Source: Ochotona curzoniae
Taxonomy: Eukaryota; Chordata; Mammalia; Lagomorpha; Ochotonidae
DNA: 64,000 bases
Direction: 5' to 3'
Assembly: GCF_017591425.1 (NCBI RefSeq)
Contig: NW_024466599.1
Span: forward strand, 70,226,501 to 70,290,500
Shown here one piece after another: positions 11,850 through 21,766 of the stretch. A program made the translations under genes and the position numbers. Within the stretch, counting starts at the first letter, position 1; each line of letters opens with the position of its first letter. The notes beneath the pieces were generated by a model. It had not been told where the DNA came from, ran no database searches, and saw only the letters and a program-made list of their open reading frames with translations.

Positions 11850-11890
11850 GTGTAGCTTCCATGAACTTTCTGAAGACCTTATTTGCCTTG
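11850..11890 (+). mobile_element. 3' end of an inverted-end element, partial
   Basis: The run cttccatgaactttctgaagacctt resembles the right terminus seen at 63315-63345 and 63405-63425. Confidence 0.45.
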
Positions 11891-11987
11891 TAAAAGAACT
11901 AAAATAATTTAACGCAAAGTGTTTCATAACTGAGCATTCTTCCCGGAGATATATATATGTTAACTGTTGCTGTTTTTTTCAAAGTCT

Positions 11988-12305
11988 TAAAAAAAATTAT
12001 TTGAAAGGCCACCCCCCTCGCAGATGCTCATCACCTGCTGATGGGCTCCTCCAGTGCCCAGACTGCTGGGCCTGGGCTGACCTGAAGCCAGCAGCCAGGA
12101 ACTCAATGTGGGATTCCCACAGAGCAGGCAGAGGACAACTACTTCAGTCATTAACTGCTGCCTCCCAGGGTGCGCAGTGACAGGAAGCTGGAACTGGGAG
12201 CAGAGCTGGGGGCTGAATTCCTGGTGTGAGGCATGCAGGCATCCATGGTGCCAGGCGACCACCCCAGCTGCTGCTATTAATGACCAACCTGTAGTGGTTG
12301 TCTGC
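11988..12305 (-). mobile_element. Old C-type SINE (second subfamily)
   Basis: Antisense landmarks: aaaaaattatttgaaagg, ggctgacctgaagccagcagccaggaa, actgctgcctcccagggtgcgcagtgacaggaagctggaa, and a degraded head. Confidence 0.65.
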
Positions 12306-12946
12306 ATGAGAACACTGGACCCTGGCTAGCCACCTGTTGTGTTTCTCATCATGGTCCTTTGGAAGACACAGGGCACAGAAAGAGATGCCACAGGTCCTCA
12401 CTTACTCAAATCCCTTTGAAGTTGACTGAGTGTTTGGCTTCTGCCACACCCCACACCTCTCAGATCTGTCCTGTTTGTCTCTCCTGGTGCCTACTTGAAT
12501 GCCCCTCTTTCTCAGATTCCTGTCTGCAGTACCAGCAAGTCCTCCCTGATCAGTGCAGCTGGCTCTGATGTATCCGGGATCCATCTTTATCTTCCACCTG
12601 GGAGGCCACTCATTTCTTAGGGAGCATGCAGAATCTTCTCATCAGCATTGCCCAGTCCTGTACAGCCAAACACTGGGCTTGTCCAGGTGTCACACCTTCT
12701 CAAAGGCCTAACAAGCAGTCTGCGTACACAAACAAGCAGCAGTAACTCCCCAGACACTGACTGTGATATGCAAGGGGGCCGCTTAAATGGCTATAGCTAC
12801 AAAATAGTAGTAAGTCCTTCTTTATGCATCCTCCCTGACCTATAAAAGTATTGGGCACATATACAGTACTACAGTGTACAACTGTTTAAGTAAAGACTCG
12901 TAAGACACACAGCCTATCTGGGCCATACCTGCAGCCCGGGACCCAC

Positions 12947-14137
12947 CTTGCGTTTCCTCTTGGATTTTGGCAGAGTCTTTTCAGGGGGTGTGTCCAATGC
13001 TGGCAGCGTGCTCTCTGGGTCCTTGGCTGCAGGGGCATTCAAGATTCCTGGCTCCTGGGGCAGGTGCTCTGGAATCCTGGACAGGAGGGTCAGGTCAATT
13101 TTGACCCAGAGAGACCTGACCTCATCAGTATCCTTCAAGGGGGACAGCAGTTCATTGCGGCCAAAGGGGACCAGCGTGTAGAACTGTTCCTCCAGCTCCT
13201 TGGCGATGTCACTGGTAGTCCTGGCGTTAATGGAGCCCACAGGGGCCCGGGCTCCACCACCGGCACTGATGCTGTTGGCTGCTTCCTTTAGCCTCTGGTC
13301 ACTTGCAGAGGAGGATGAGCAGGAAGAAGAAGAGGAAGAGGAGGAAGAGGATGAAGAGGAGGAGGAGGATGAGGAGGAAGTGGAGGAGGAGGAAGAGGAG
13401 GAGGAGGAGGTGGCCACAGTCTGCACTTTGGACAGAGGGTACTCCTCCTGCTCTGATTCCAGGTCCGAGTCAGAGGAGGAGGATGAAGAGGACGATTCTG
13501 TCTCAATGAACTCCTTGGATTTGGGGATGATCCTGCTCAGCCCCCGCGTGCGCCTCTTCTCGAAGGTCACCGAGGAGCGTGGTTCCTTACGGTGGCCTGT
13601 TCTGCTGTTGCCGCAGGGCCTGGCTTTGGTAGACTCTGGGGGCACCACCAAGCTTGTCCCCAGCGAGTCTACAGCTGTGGGCTCCTCGGGGCGGTGGCAG
13701 TTTGTGCTCTCTCCAGCTGAGGTCCTCTCTGTGCGCCGTGTGGGTTTCTTGCCCGTGGATCTGCGGGTGGGTGCTGATGTGCCGTCCACTGGGGTGCTGG
13801 GAGCTGCTGGCGGTGGGGCAGCTGCAGTCACGGTCACGGCTGCTGCTGCAGCTGCTGGAGGGGACTTCTGTTTGACTCCTTTGTTCCCAGGCGCCTTGTT
13901 GGCTGTCCTCGGCCTCTGCTCCTCCTTGCAGGTGCTCTTGATCTCCTTCTCTCTCAGACTGGCTGGGCACACATCTGGGAGCTTCCCACAGTCCTGCACC
14001 TCGTCTTTCACCGGGGGGTAGTACTGGCCGCTCTCGGGTCCATGGCTTTCGTTCTGGACCAGTATGGCAGGCTTGTGGGAATTAACTTTGTTGAGCCACT
14101 TATCCAGTTGCCACTTGTTAGAGGATGCTGGCTCGGC
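12947..14137 (-). CDS. AFF3: AFF3 large central exon (transactivation, AF9/ENL-binding motif, NLS)
   Basis: This is the largest exon: 1191 nt, 397 codons, phase 0 at both ends, with acceptor ctgcttctag (AG at 14138-14139) and donor GTGGGT from 12946. It opens with [19 protein letters not shown], a conserved AF4-family block. An Ala/Pro-rich stretch, an Arg/Lys-rich stretch ([14 protein letters not shown]), an Ser/Asp/Glu-rich block ([19 protein letters not shown]) and then a long Ser run at 13310-13408 follow. The conserved region after that contains [20 protein letters not shown], then the AF9/ENL-binding motif at 13070-13111, and ends with the basic cluster KSKRKRK, a likely nuclear localisation signal. 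The Ser run appears expanded relative to human AFF3 (memory). The purine-rich plus strand creates long spurious antisense frames. Confidence 0.97.
13070..13111 (-). other. AFF3: AF9/ENL AHD-binding motif within AFF3 exon
   Basis: The codons read [14 protein letters not shown]. In AF4/AFF4 the corresponding amphipathic segment folds with the ANC1 homology domain of AF9 or ENL (established for the family). Alternating hydrophobic residues (L, V, I, L, L, I) are all present, so the motif looks functional. Confidence 0.9.
13310..13408 (-). repeat. Coding TCC/TCT trinucleotide-type repeat encoding a Ser run
   Basis: After Val-Ala-Thr the frame reads nine Ser, Thr, nineteen Ser, Cys, then four Ser, before Ala-Ser-Asp-Gln. 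Every Ser codon in the run is TCC, TCT or TCA. The Thr (ACT) and Cys (TGC) codons are each one base away from a Ser codon, as expected of an interrupted triplet repeat. The plus strand is almost pure GGA/AGA purine. Confidence 0.93.
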
Positions 14138-14982
14138 CTAGAAGCAGAAGAGCAGGGAGGGATGAAACAGTGTGTCATCATGGGCTCACGGAAAAGGGGC
14201 TGGGCGGCTGGTGTGTCCTCTGAGGAAGCAACAGGAAAGTGGGAGCAGTAGGTGTGCATGTGGCAGACCTTGGGTGGCACTCAGGACCTGTGCGATGATA
14301 CTGGATCATGACACCCAGATGTCAGAGCAGCTGCCTGACATTCATCTGGAAAAATAAGTGGACAGCATTATGTCTCAATGCTATGTCCCTGCACTTTTTG
14401 TGTGTTCCACAACACACACTACTGATGCTTATGATACCTGGCTAGACCTGAGAGTCTATGAAACCTAACTGGGTAGAGCTTGGAGGTTCCAGGTATGCAA
14501 TCAGGGGACTAAGCTGAACTTACAATCCTAAAGAATTAATGCAGAGTTTATGGGGCATGGGCAAGGAGGGTGTAGTTCCTTAATGGTGAAATCAGTCTGC
14601 AACTTCTCCTTCTATGGGACCTGTGAGAGGCAGCCAGAACAATTAATCCTTCCTTCATCTGCTTCTATCACACTTTAGCAGGAATGTTTCAGACTTGCAG
14701 GCAATGATGGAAATCTTTCCATGTCTAAGTTGTGCTAACTTAGAGAAAGTTGTGGACTCCACAGGTTTTATACTCTGCCCATAGACTAGCTCCAGGGGTT
14801 AGGGAGTGGCCTGAATAGAATGGAAAATGCTGTGCAGGTGCAGTTTTCTAGGGAAAGGCCAAAATATTCAGCTGGATTTCCATGGATGTATGTCTCCAAA
14901 AAGATTAAGGACCAATAATAGCTAACCTTAATAATGCTAACCCTAATAAAAGCTCATTTATCCAGCACTGTGATTCTCTTAA

Positions 14983-15325
14983 AAAAGATTCATTTATTTA
15001 TTTGAAAGAGTTATAAAGATATAGGACATACACACAGTGGAAAGAGACCTTCCAACCATTGGTTCATACCCCCAAATGCCCAGAGCAGCCATGGCTCAGC
15101 CAGGTGGAAGCCATGGGAACCTGTGGGACTTCATCTGGTCTCCCACGTGGGTGGCAGGGGCCCAACTTACTTGGACCATCTTTCCTGGTTTTCCCAGGCT
15201 CTTCACTAGGGAGCTGGATGGAATACAGAGCAGGAAGGATTTGAACTGGTACTCATATGGGAGTACCAGTGTTAAGTGTTTTAAGTGGCAGCCACTTAGC
15301 ATAAGGACTCTTAACAGGAAGGAAG
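14983..15325 (-). mobile_element. Lagomorph C-type SINE
   Basis: Antisense landmarks: aaaagattcatttatttatttgaaagagtta, cattggttcataccccc, gtctcccacgtgggtggcaggggccc, gggagctggatggaa and tggtactcatatgggagtaccagtgttaag. Confidence 0.8.
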
Positions 15326-16026
15326 TATAGACCTTCAGCCAGGGTAATTTCAACGTATGATCATTAATGAAATAAGGAAAGAGTTATGAGTGACACAGAT
15401 GATCCATTTTCCTTCTCTGTTGTCTTCACTTTCTGATTGGATGGATTCCATGCATACTAGGGCCTGGAATAAGAAGACACTGCTTAACTTTGTATTTCAT
15501 ATTTGGTTGACATATAGAGTAAAACAGGTCTCATGGTGGGAGAACAAATTGAACATAAATCTCCAAAACTTCCCTGTAGGTATCAAGATGTGGGTTTCAA
15601 CAGTGACTTCTGCAAAGCGGTCCATAGCAGAACCCGGCGCTGTGTGACTAATCATCAGATGCAAGGATCTGAGAGAGGCAAGCAGAGGGCTGTGCCTGAG
15701 ACCCAAGAGTTCTGGCAGAGTCTGCAAGAGTCTGGGCCATAGTTCAAGGAAACAGGGAGATGAGATAGGGCCAGAGGCAGTGGTCACAGAGTATGGGGGC
15801 AGGCCACCAGAGCTAGCTCTGTGGATGTCCTGGTGAGTGGCCTGGACAGGGGACACCCTAGAGAAGACAGCAGCTTGAGTGTCCAGGGTCTTGGAGGGCC
15901 AAGATTTCAGAGGCCAGAATAAGAACCTGAGGCCCTTCTCCTGGGGCTATGGGGATGCAGGAGCCGCACTCTGAAACATGGGCACAGCTGGGGTCCTGGG
16001 CTTAACTAACTAACTTACTTACTTAC

Positions 16027-16118
<92 letters not shown>

Positions 16119-16139
16119 TTTTCTTTTTTCTTTTTTTTT
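16027..16139 (+). repeat. (TTTC)n microsatellite
   Basis: About 23 TTTC units decay into T-rich sequence (ttttttcttttttctttttttttg). It abuts the A-rich tail side of the antisense SINE at 16138, the usual birthplace of such repeats. Confidence 0.95.
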
Positions 16140-16495
16140 GTTTAGGATGTAGTCCTTCAAAAGGCAGAGTTACAGAAAGAGAGGACAGAAACAAATAGAG
16201 ATTGGGGGTGGAGAGAGAGGAGGGGGAGAGAGAAAGAGAATCTTTTATCTGCTGCCTCAATGCCCAGATAGTTGCAATAGCCAGGGTTGGGCTGGGCTGA
16301 AGCCAGGGGCTTCAGCTGGGTCCGCCATGCTGGTACAGAGGCCCAAGAACTTGAGCCATCTTTGGATGCTTTCCCAGGTTCATAAGCAGGGAGCTGGATC
16401 CGAAGAGGCGCAGCCAGAACTCTAACAGGTGCCCATATGGGATGCTGGCATTGCAGGTGGCAGTCTAACCAGCCATGCCACAGTACCAGTCTCTG
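16138..16495 (-). mobile_element. Lagomorph C-type SINE
   Basis: Antisense landmarks: ttcaaaaggcagagttacagaaagagagg, atcttttatctgctgcctcaatgcccagatag, gggctgaagccagggg, ttgagccatctttggatgctttcccagg, gcccatatgggatgctggcattgcaggtggcag. It is complete to the head. Confidence 0.85.
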
Positions 16496-18579
16496 TTTTT
16501 ATGCCACTGAAAGAACCTGGGCTCCTGAAGAAAAGGCCAAACAACAGAAAGATCTTCCTCACAGCCCTGAGTTTTAAGGTGCATTGTGACCTTGCTTTCG
16601 ATTGCCTGCTCCAGAGAAAGGGAAGAACGGCAGTCTGTGGAGGTTACCTGCCGGGCACAGGCTGTGGTGGTGGATGCCCTGCTGAGGCAGAGAAGGCAGA
16701 AGAGTAGACTCCAGGCATCTTCTTGTGAATGCTGGGATGGTGGGAGTCCTCACCTGCCTCACAATGCCTGCAAAGGGCTTTGATGGCAAAATGGGTGACT
16801 CCTGAGTTCATCTGCCTCCCATCTTCTCTCACTAAGCACTGGCAGTGCCCTCAGCTGTGCCTCTGCTGCCCTGGGCACCCAGGACTGTTAAGCAGGGATG
16901 CGAGCTGAAGGTGCCTCTCACATGTACACACCGGAAGAGGCATGTACCCCTATGGCACAGCCCAGTGGTCACAGGGTCCTGCTGCTGTTGCTGCTGCTAT
17001 ATGTAAGACTGGTGCCTTCCCCATCCTGAGCCTTCCACAACTCAAGACTCCTGTGTGAGAGGATACAGGATCCCCAGCAAATGTGCATGCAGGGAGGTTG
17101 GCATGCAAGCTTTGTAGCAGGACCGTGCACAGTGAAGGGCAGCACTGAGTCCACTGAGCACATGCCCTGGTGCCTGCTGTGCTCAAGGGCCGGTTCTCCT
17201 GCACGTTCCAGCCTGAGAAATCAGTCTGCAGCAGGGTTCTCAACACATCACTAAATCACAGTCCCTCTCTCCGGGAGCCACAGTTAGCTTTCTGTTGCCT
17301 CGTCAATGGATTCCAAGTTCCTGGGGTCAGGCTTTGGAGGGCCACTATCTCCACTTCTGGGCAAAGCTCCTTCATTGTTAGAATACCTCCAGTCTGCCTC
17401 CCACTGCACAAAGATTGTCTGCCTTTCTCTCTACAGGTAAGAGGTTATCTGATGTGCTGACGAGGCTCAGAGAGGTTAAAGGGCAGAGCCACTAGACTCC
17501 ATTAAGGCTCATACACACTTGTCTATACGTTCAACACCAAGCTCTCTGCATGGTGACATAATCCAATCACCCGCTATGTTTTGGTGTATGGCGTCATGAG
17601 GATTCTCATTCCTTTGGGAAACATCAGGCATCAACCCAAAGGACAGAATTATATCAGCTTTGGGGAAACCCTTTCTACAATGCCTGCTGCCCTCTCGTGA
17701 CTCAGTGGCATTAACTTCTCTCAAGTTCACATTTGTTTCAAGGGTAGATGCCTTGTGTCTTCAACAAAGACACCTCTTTAGATGACTAGGGCTCCATTTC
17801 CTTTGTGCCCTTCACGGTATCTACACTGGCTTTGTGGGGGCACAGACTGTAGCAACTCTCCCTAGCAGCTCATGGCAAGCCGCCATGCCTATCAGTATCA
17901 TTAGGCAGCACGGGGACAGCTGTCATGCTGGGGGATGAGGAGACAGTAGCTAAGAAAGCTGAAATGGTAAGAGTTGGGTGGCAGAGAAGGGGGAAAATCA
18001 GGCTTCAGAGCCCAGTCCACAGGCTCTCTGCAGGCCCCCTGAGCAGTCCACCCGAGGCTTCTGTCTGCTATCTCCAGCCGTTTGCCAGCATGCAGCTCTA
18101 CCTTCTCAGCCATGATTCCCTCCTCTGCTGTAGTCACGCGCTACCACACATGGTGGTTCCCTCTTGATCCATCTCTTCCCCACACCCACTGCTGTGCATA
18201 CCACAGGTGCCTAACTAATGAGGTGTCTCAAGAATGAACTGGGACAGCACTTTCCAAAACACACTCTGGGTTCATACATGCCATGCCATACAGAAAGGTG
18301 GAAACCATTTCCATGATCCACAGCCAGGGCTGGGAGACAAATGTAAAGGAATGGGGCCAACCCTGTTTGTCTCAGGCCTCCTAGAAATGACATGACAGGA
18401 CCCACATCTGGGCAACCCTGGGTGAGGGAGAGTGCTAGCTGAAAGGAAATTTCCATGGGGAAGATGCCCTGCTATGCCAGGAAAGAAGCTCAAACTCAGA
18501 GGAAACATACTGGGCTGAGAACAGCCAAGCTGACCTCAGGCTGCAGGGAAGGGATCTGCAGCCATGGAATGTCATTTAA

Positions 18580-18862
18580 GGGAACTGGCATTGTGGCACA
18601 GTGAATTGAGTTGTGGCTTGGGGTACTAGGAGCTCCAGTTTGAAGCCTGGCTGCTGTGTTTCTTGTTCAGCTCCCTGTTAATGCCCTTGCAAAGGCAGCA
18701 GATGATGGTGGCCCATGTAGATGGACCCCTTCCACCCATGTGGGAGCCCCGGATGGAGTTCCTGCTTTCCTTGCCTAAGCCAGGGCATAGTGACCATTTA
18801 TTTAGAGAGTGAACATCTCAGTCTCTCTGCCTTCCAAACCAATTAATCAATCAAAAAAGTTT
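18580..18862 (+). mobile_element. Lagomorph C-type SINE
   Basis: Sense landmarks: ggaactggcattgtggcacagtgaattgag, tcagctccctgttaatgcccttg, ccacccatgtgggagccccggatggagttcctg, ctctctgccttccaaaccaattaatcaatc tail. Confidence 0.8.
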
Positions 18863-18929
18863 TTTTTCTTTTTTTGTGGGGGGGGAGAGAGTGTTGTTTA
18901 CAGAAAGTCTTTTCTATGCTGGCTTGAGA

Positions 18930-19370
18930 ATATAGCACTGCCACACCTGTGGTTTGAGTATCTGTCCCCTTGAACTCAGGGACCTGGTCCCCAAAGTTGG
19001 TACCAAGGCAGTCAGTGGAAGCTTAATCTATTTATGAGGTTTAGAAGTGGGAAGTTTGGTGAGTAACCAGATTGGGCCATTAGAGTGGTGGCCCCATACC
19101 TGATGGCTTTGAGAACACACAAACACAGGCAGATGTCAGTGCTCTTGTCATGATGTCAGTGCTCTTGTCATGGGACACCCTGTGCTACCATGGGATTCTG
19201 CCTACAGGAGTACCATCTGCAGAGGCCAAACCAATGGGTATATCCACTGAGCTTGGACTTTGAATAACCAGTGAACCCGAACAGACTGCTTTGCCTTATA
19301 AAGCCAGGCTACCGCAGATATTGTGTTAGTGATGGAATGCTGATGAAGACACGATACTATGGCCATTCAT
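18930..19370 (+). mobile_element. MaLR/MST-like LTR, degraded
   Basis: Order of landmarks: tggtttgagtatctgtcccct, ggtccccaaagttggtacc, cttaatctatttatgaggtttagaagtggg, attgggccattagagtgg, and near the 3' end ttggactttgaataaccagtgaac and tgccttataaagccaggct. This order matches mammalian MaLR LTRs. The exact family is uncertain. Confidence 0.5.
19132..19171 (+). repeat. Perfect 20-bp tandem duplication (x2)
   Basis: The unit gatgtcagtgctcttgtcat at 19132-19151 is repeated exactly at 19152-19171, inside the LTR-like block. Confidence 0.97.
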
Positions 19371-20365
19371 GTACAATGATGTGGTTCTCGACAACCACAG
19401 CTATGAAATAGAGTTCATACAGGCTCAACTCAGGTACTTTTCTGATGCTTAGCACACTGGGGTACATGTAAGTAAGGGGACAGTGGGGTATACTGCCCTC
19501 GGAAAACCATGAGCACCTTTTTCTACTCCCATTCCAGGGTGGTTCAGAAGAGGGAAGTGAGGGCCAAGAATGCCTGGCTTCGAAGCAGTTCCACCCAGTC
19601 TGAGCAGCAGAGTGTAAGGTGAGTGGCTATTGGGAGCGCCATTGTCCTGTGGGGTTCCAGCTCTGTCGTGGAGAAACAGGTGCACTGTGGCGGTCATGCT
19701 ACTGCCTGTCCTCACAATGTACAGTCTGCAAATGGGCATTGGCACATGGACCTTGGGGAAAATGTTAAAGGAGCCTGCTTCCACTCAGGTACCAGCAGTC
19801 CTCTCCAGCAGAGAAGGGACAGGCTGTGTAGTTGACACAGTGCTTGTTGCTTTTGCACTGAGATGTAAGCGACTGATGGGCTCATGGCCTTGGATGGCTC
19901 GGCCTCCCCCAGGCTCCTTCCATGGATTCAGGCTGCTCCATCTCCTGAGTGTGGAGGGGTACTGACAGCTTTTGAAGAAAAGTCAAGAGGGCTCCTTTCT
20001 GCGGTCCCGGGAGCTCAAGGCTTGAGAAGGATCTCAGCAACCTGAAGATGGATTTTGCTTCAAACACTTGGCCACTGCGTAGCTCCAGGCAAGCTCTGAG
20101 CTGAGGTAGGAGCTCTCAGAGTCACACTGCAACGTGGAAACAACTCAGTGCTCATGAAGGATAGCCTGGACAGGGTACACTTCACAGACGTGCAATGCTC
20201 TTATCCATCCCCTGCACCTGGATTGAGCACTGTCCAAATATTTAGTATAACTAAATATTCTGGAGGTTTTTTTTTTTTTTAAGAAATTGTAGCATAAATC
20301 AGACTTTAGATAGGCCTGTCTCACTCTGAGTGATTTTATGTAACTCCTACACTTTTTTCTTTTAG

Positions 20366-20560
20366 AGGGGGTGGGCATTGTGGTACAGTGGATAAACCTG
20401 GGAACTGATCTAGGGGCTCCATATGGGTGGCCAGAAACATCACCACTGCTTCTCAGGGTGTGCAGTAGTGGAAGCAGCAGACAGAAGCCGAGCCAGGACT
20501 CAGACTCAGGCACCTGAGGGACAGAGTCATCCTAAGTGCTAGGCCAAACACCCACATCTT
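20366..20560. mobile_element. Two SINE remnants in opposite orientation
   Basis: 20366-20432 begins like a sense SINE head (gtgggcattgtggtacagtggataaacc). 20436-20560 reads as antisense SINE 3'-to-5' sequence (tgcttctcagggtgtgcag, gaagccgagccaggactcagac, taagtgctaggccaaacaccc). Confidence 0.55.
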
Positions 20561-20594
20561 AAACCTGTGTTTTTGTTGGTGTGCCTCCAATAAT

Positions 20595-20725
20595 CTCCAT
20601 TAGAATGGCAGCTTTGTGAAGACAGGAATATCTCCCATCATTTAACTACTCTATCCACAGCCTAGCCCTGCGTCTGTGTCTACTATGTAGAAAATATTTG
20701 TTGCCTGAACAGTGAATGAGTACCT
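20595..20725 (+). mobile_element. L2 3' end fragment
   Basis: The block ttagaatggcagctttgtgaagacaggaata, ctactctatccacagcctag, atgtagaaaatatttgttgcctgaacagtgaatgag follows the L2 terminal pattern (gaagggcagggacttt, ctatccccagcgcc, aatatttgttgaatgaatga). Confidence 0.65.
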
Positions 20726-21579
20726 GGATGGAGGAAATGAAGAAGAAGAATGACAATATACCTTCTGGGAAAAGGTTACATCCATCTGTGACCTATGACT
20801 TTCACAGGTTGATGCTAAGGGCCTTCTCCTCAGAGAGAGGGGAGAGAGGAGAGAAGAAGCAGAAGAGCGGATGGAGGGGAAAAGCTGGAAGCGCAAACAA
20901 GCCTTTAAGTGCATCATTGTCTCATGTCACAGCCTTTCAAGAACTGGTTCCCAACACGTTCAGCACACGTGTGAGTACATACATGAGAAAGCAAATGGCC
21001 CACACCATGGCAATGCCAACCACAAACGCCCTCAGGAAGCAACTACCCCACGTTTTCTGTAGCAATCAGGCTGCTCTGCAGCCAGGGGCTGGGGGTGACA
21101 ATGGTTTTAGATGAGGCACCAATATCTCCTACATGGATACTCATCATTCCTATAAACAGCTAGATTATTATCTGTGGGTCTTCCCTTTTTGGGCTTTCAT
21201 AGAGAAAATACAGTCTGTGAATATTTACAGCTCCAGTTCTTCTGATCCATAACAAATTGCAAAAAGGTAAGGGTTTTACCATGTCTGATCCCTACAGCCC
21301 TTCCCCTGTGATGGACAGAGGCCAGGCAGTGGATGGCCCTGTCTCCCACATCCTTGGCTGACCCACAGGTTATTTCCTGTCAGTGATGGTCACAGCACAG
21401 GCTGGGATTTCTGGTCTAAGTTTGGGGACCATGAAAGATGATGTTACCCAAACTTCCAAGGAGGCTGTGTTGTTAGGAAATGGGCAGACAGGAGGGGAAA
21501 CGGAAGGGCAAACAGGGTCCCTAGTGCCCCACGAAGCCCAAAGGCAGGGGCACGAGGCTGGTGGGCTTTTGGAGCTTAC

Positions 21580-21766
21580 CTCGGGGCTGGAGTAGTGGGC
21601 GGCCTTGCTGCCCTCGCTCTCGCTGGAACTGCTCTCTGTCTCCGAGTCGGATCCAGAGCTGCTCTCCGAGTCGCTGGAGGAGCTGCTGCTACCGCTGCTG
21701 CTGCCACTGCTGCTGCCCTTGCTGGAAGGCACGGAGGCTCTGCAACTGCTCTGTTGGACCGTGGTG
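21580..21766 (-). CDS. AFF3: AFF3 serine/acidic-rich exon (pSer transactivation region, first part)
   Basis: The acceptor ends in ggctggcag at 21767-21768 and the donor is GTAAGC from 21579. The first base completes the split Ser codon of the previous exon; 62 codons follow and the exon ends in phase 0 after Glu. The product begins [17 protein letters not shown], followed by alternating Ser/Gly, Ser/Asp and Ser/Glu runs up to [10 protein letters not shown]. This is the poly-Ser/acidic region characteristic of AF4/FMR2 proteins, part of the transactivation domain. Human AFF3 has the same segment with a Ser run of slightly different length (from memory). The Ser codons mix AGC and TCN, unlike the near-pure TCN run in the next exon. 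A plus-strand open frame over this exon is a composition artefact. Confidence 0.95.

Larger units (their letters stand above)
8842..12946. other. AFF3 intron: contents
   Basis: Holds an AT-rich stretch (9780-9986), an inverted-end element (9987-10112), a partial copy of it (11850-11890), a MIR fragment (11690-11765) and an old SINE (11988-12305). I see nothing in 8842-9780, 10113-11690 or 12305-12946. Confidence 0.65.
14138..21579. other. AFF3 intron: contents
   Basis: Holds SINEs (14983-15325, 16138-16495, 18580-18862 and a pair at 20366-20560), a TTTC microsatellite (16027-16139), a MaLR-like LTR (18930-19370) and an L2 end (20595-20725). I see nothing assignable in 14138-14983, 15325-16020, 16500-18580, 19370-20360 or 20725-21579. 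Confidence 0.65.

Noticed and set aside
13200..14021. 273-codon open frame on the plus strand
   Set aside because: Antisense shadow of the large AFF3 exon; its Glu-rich run is just the reverse of the TCN serine repeat.
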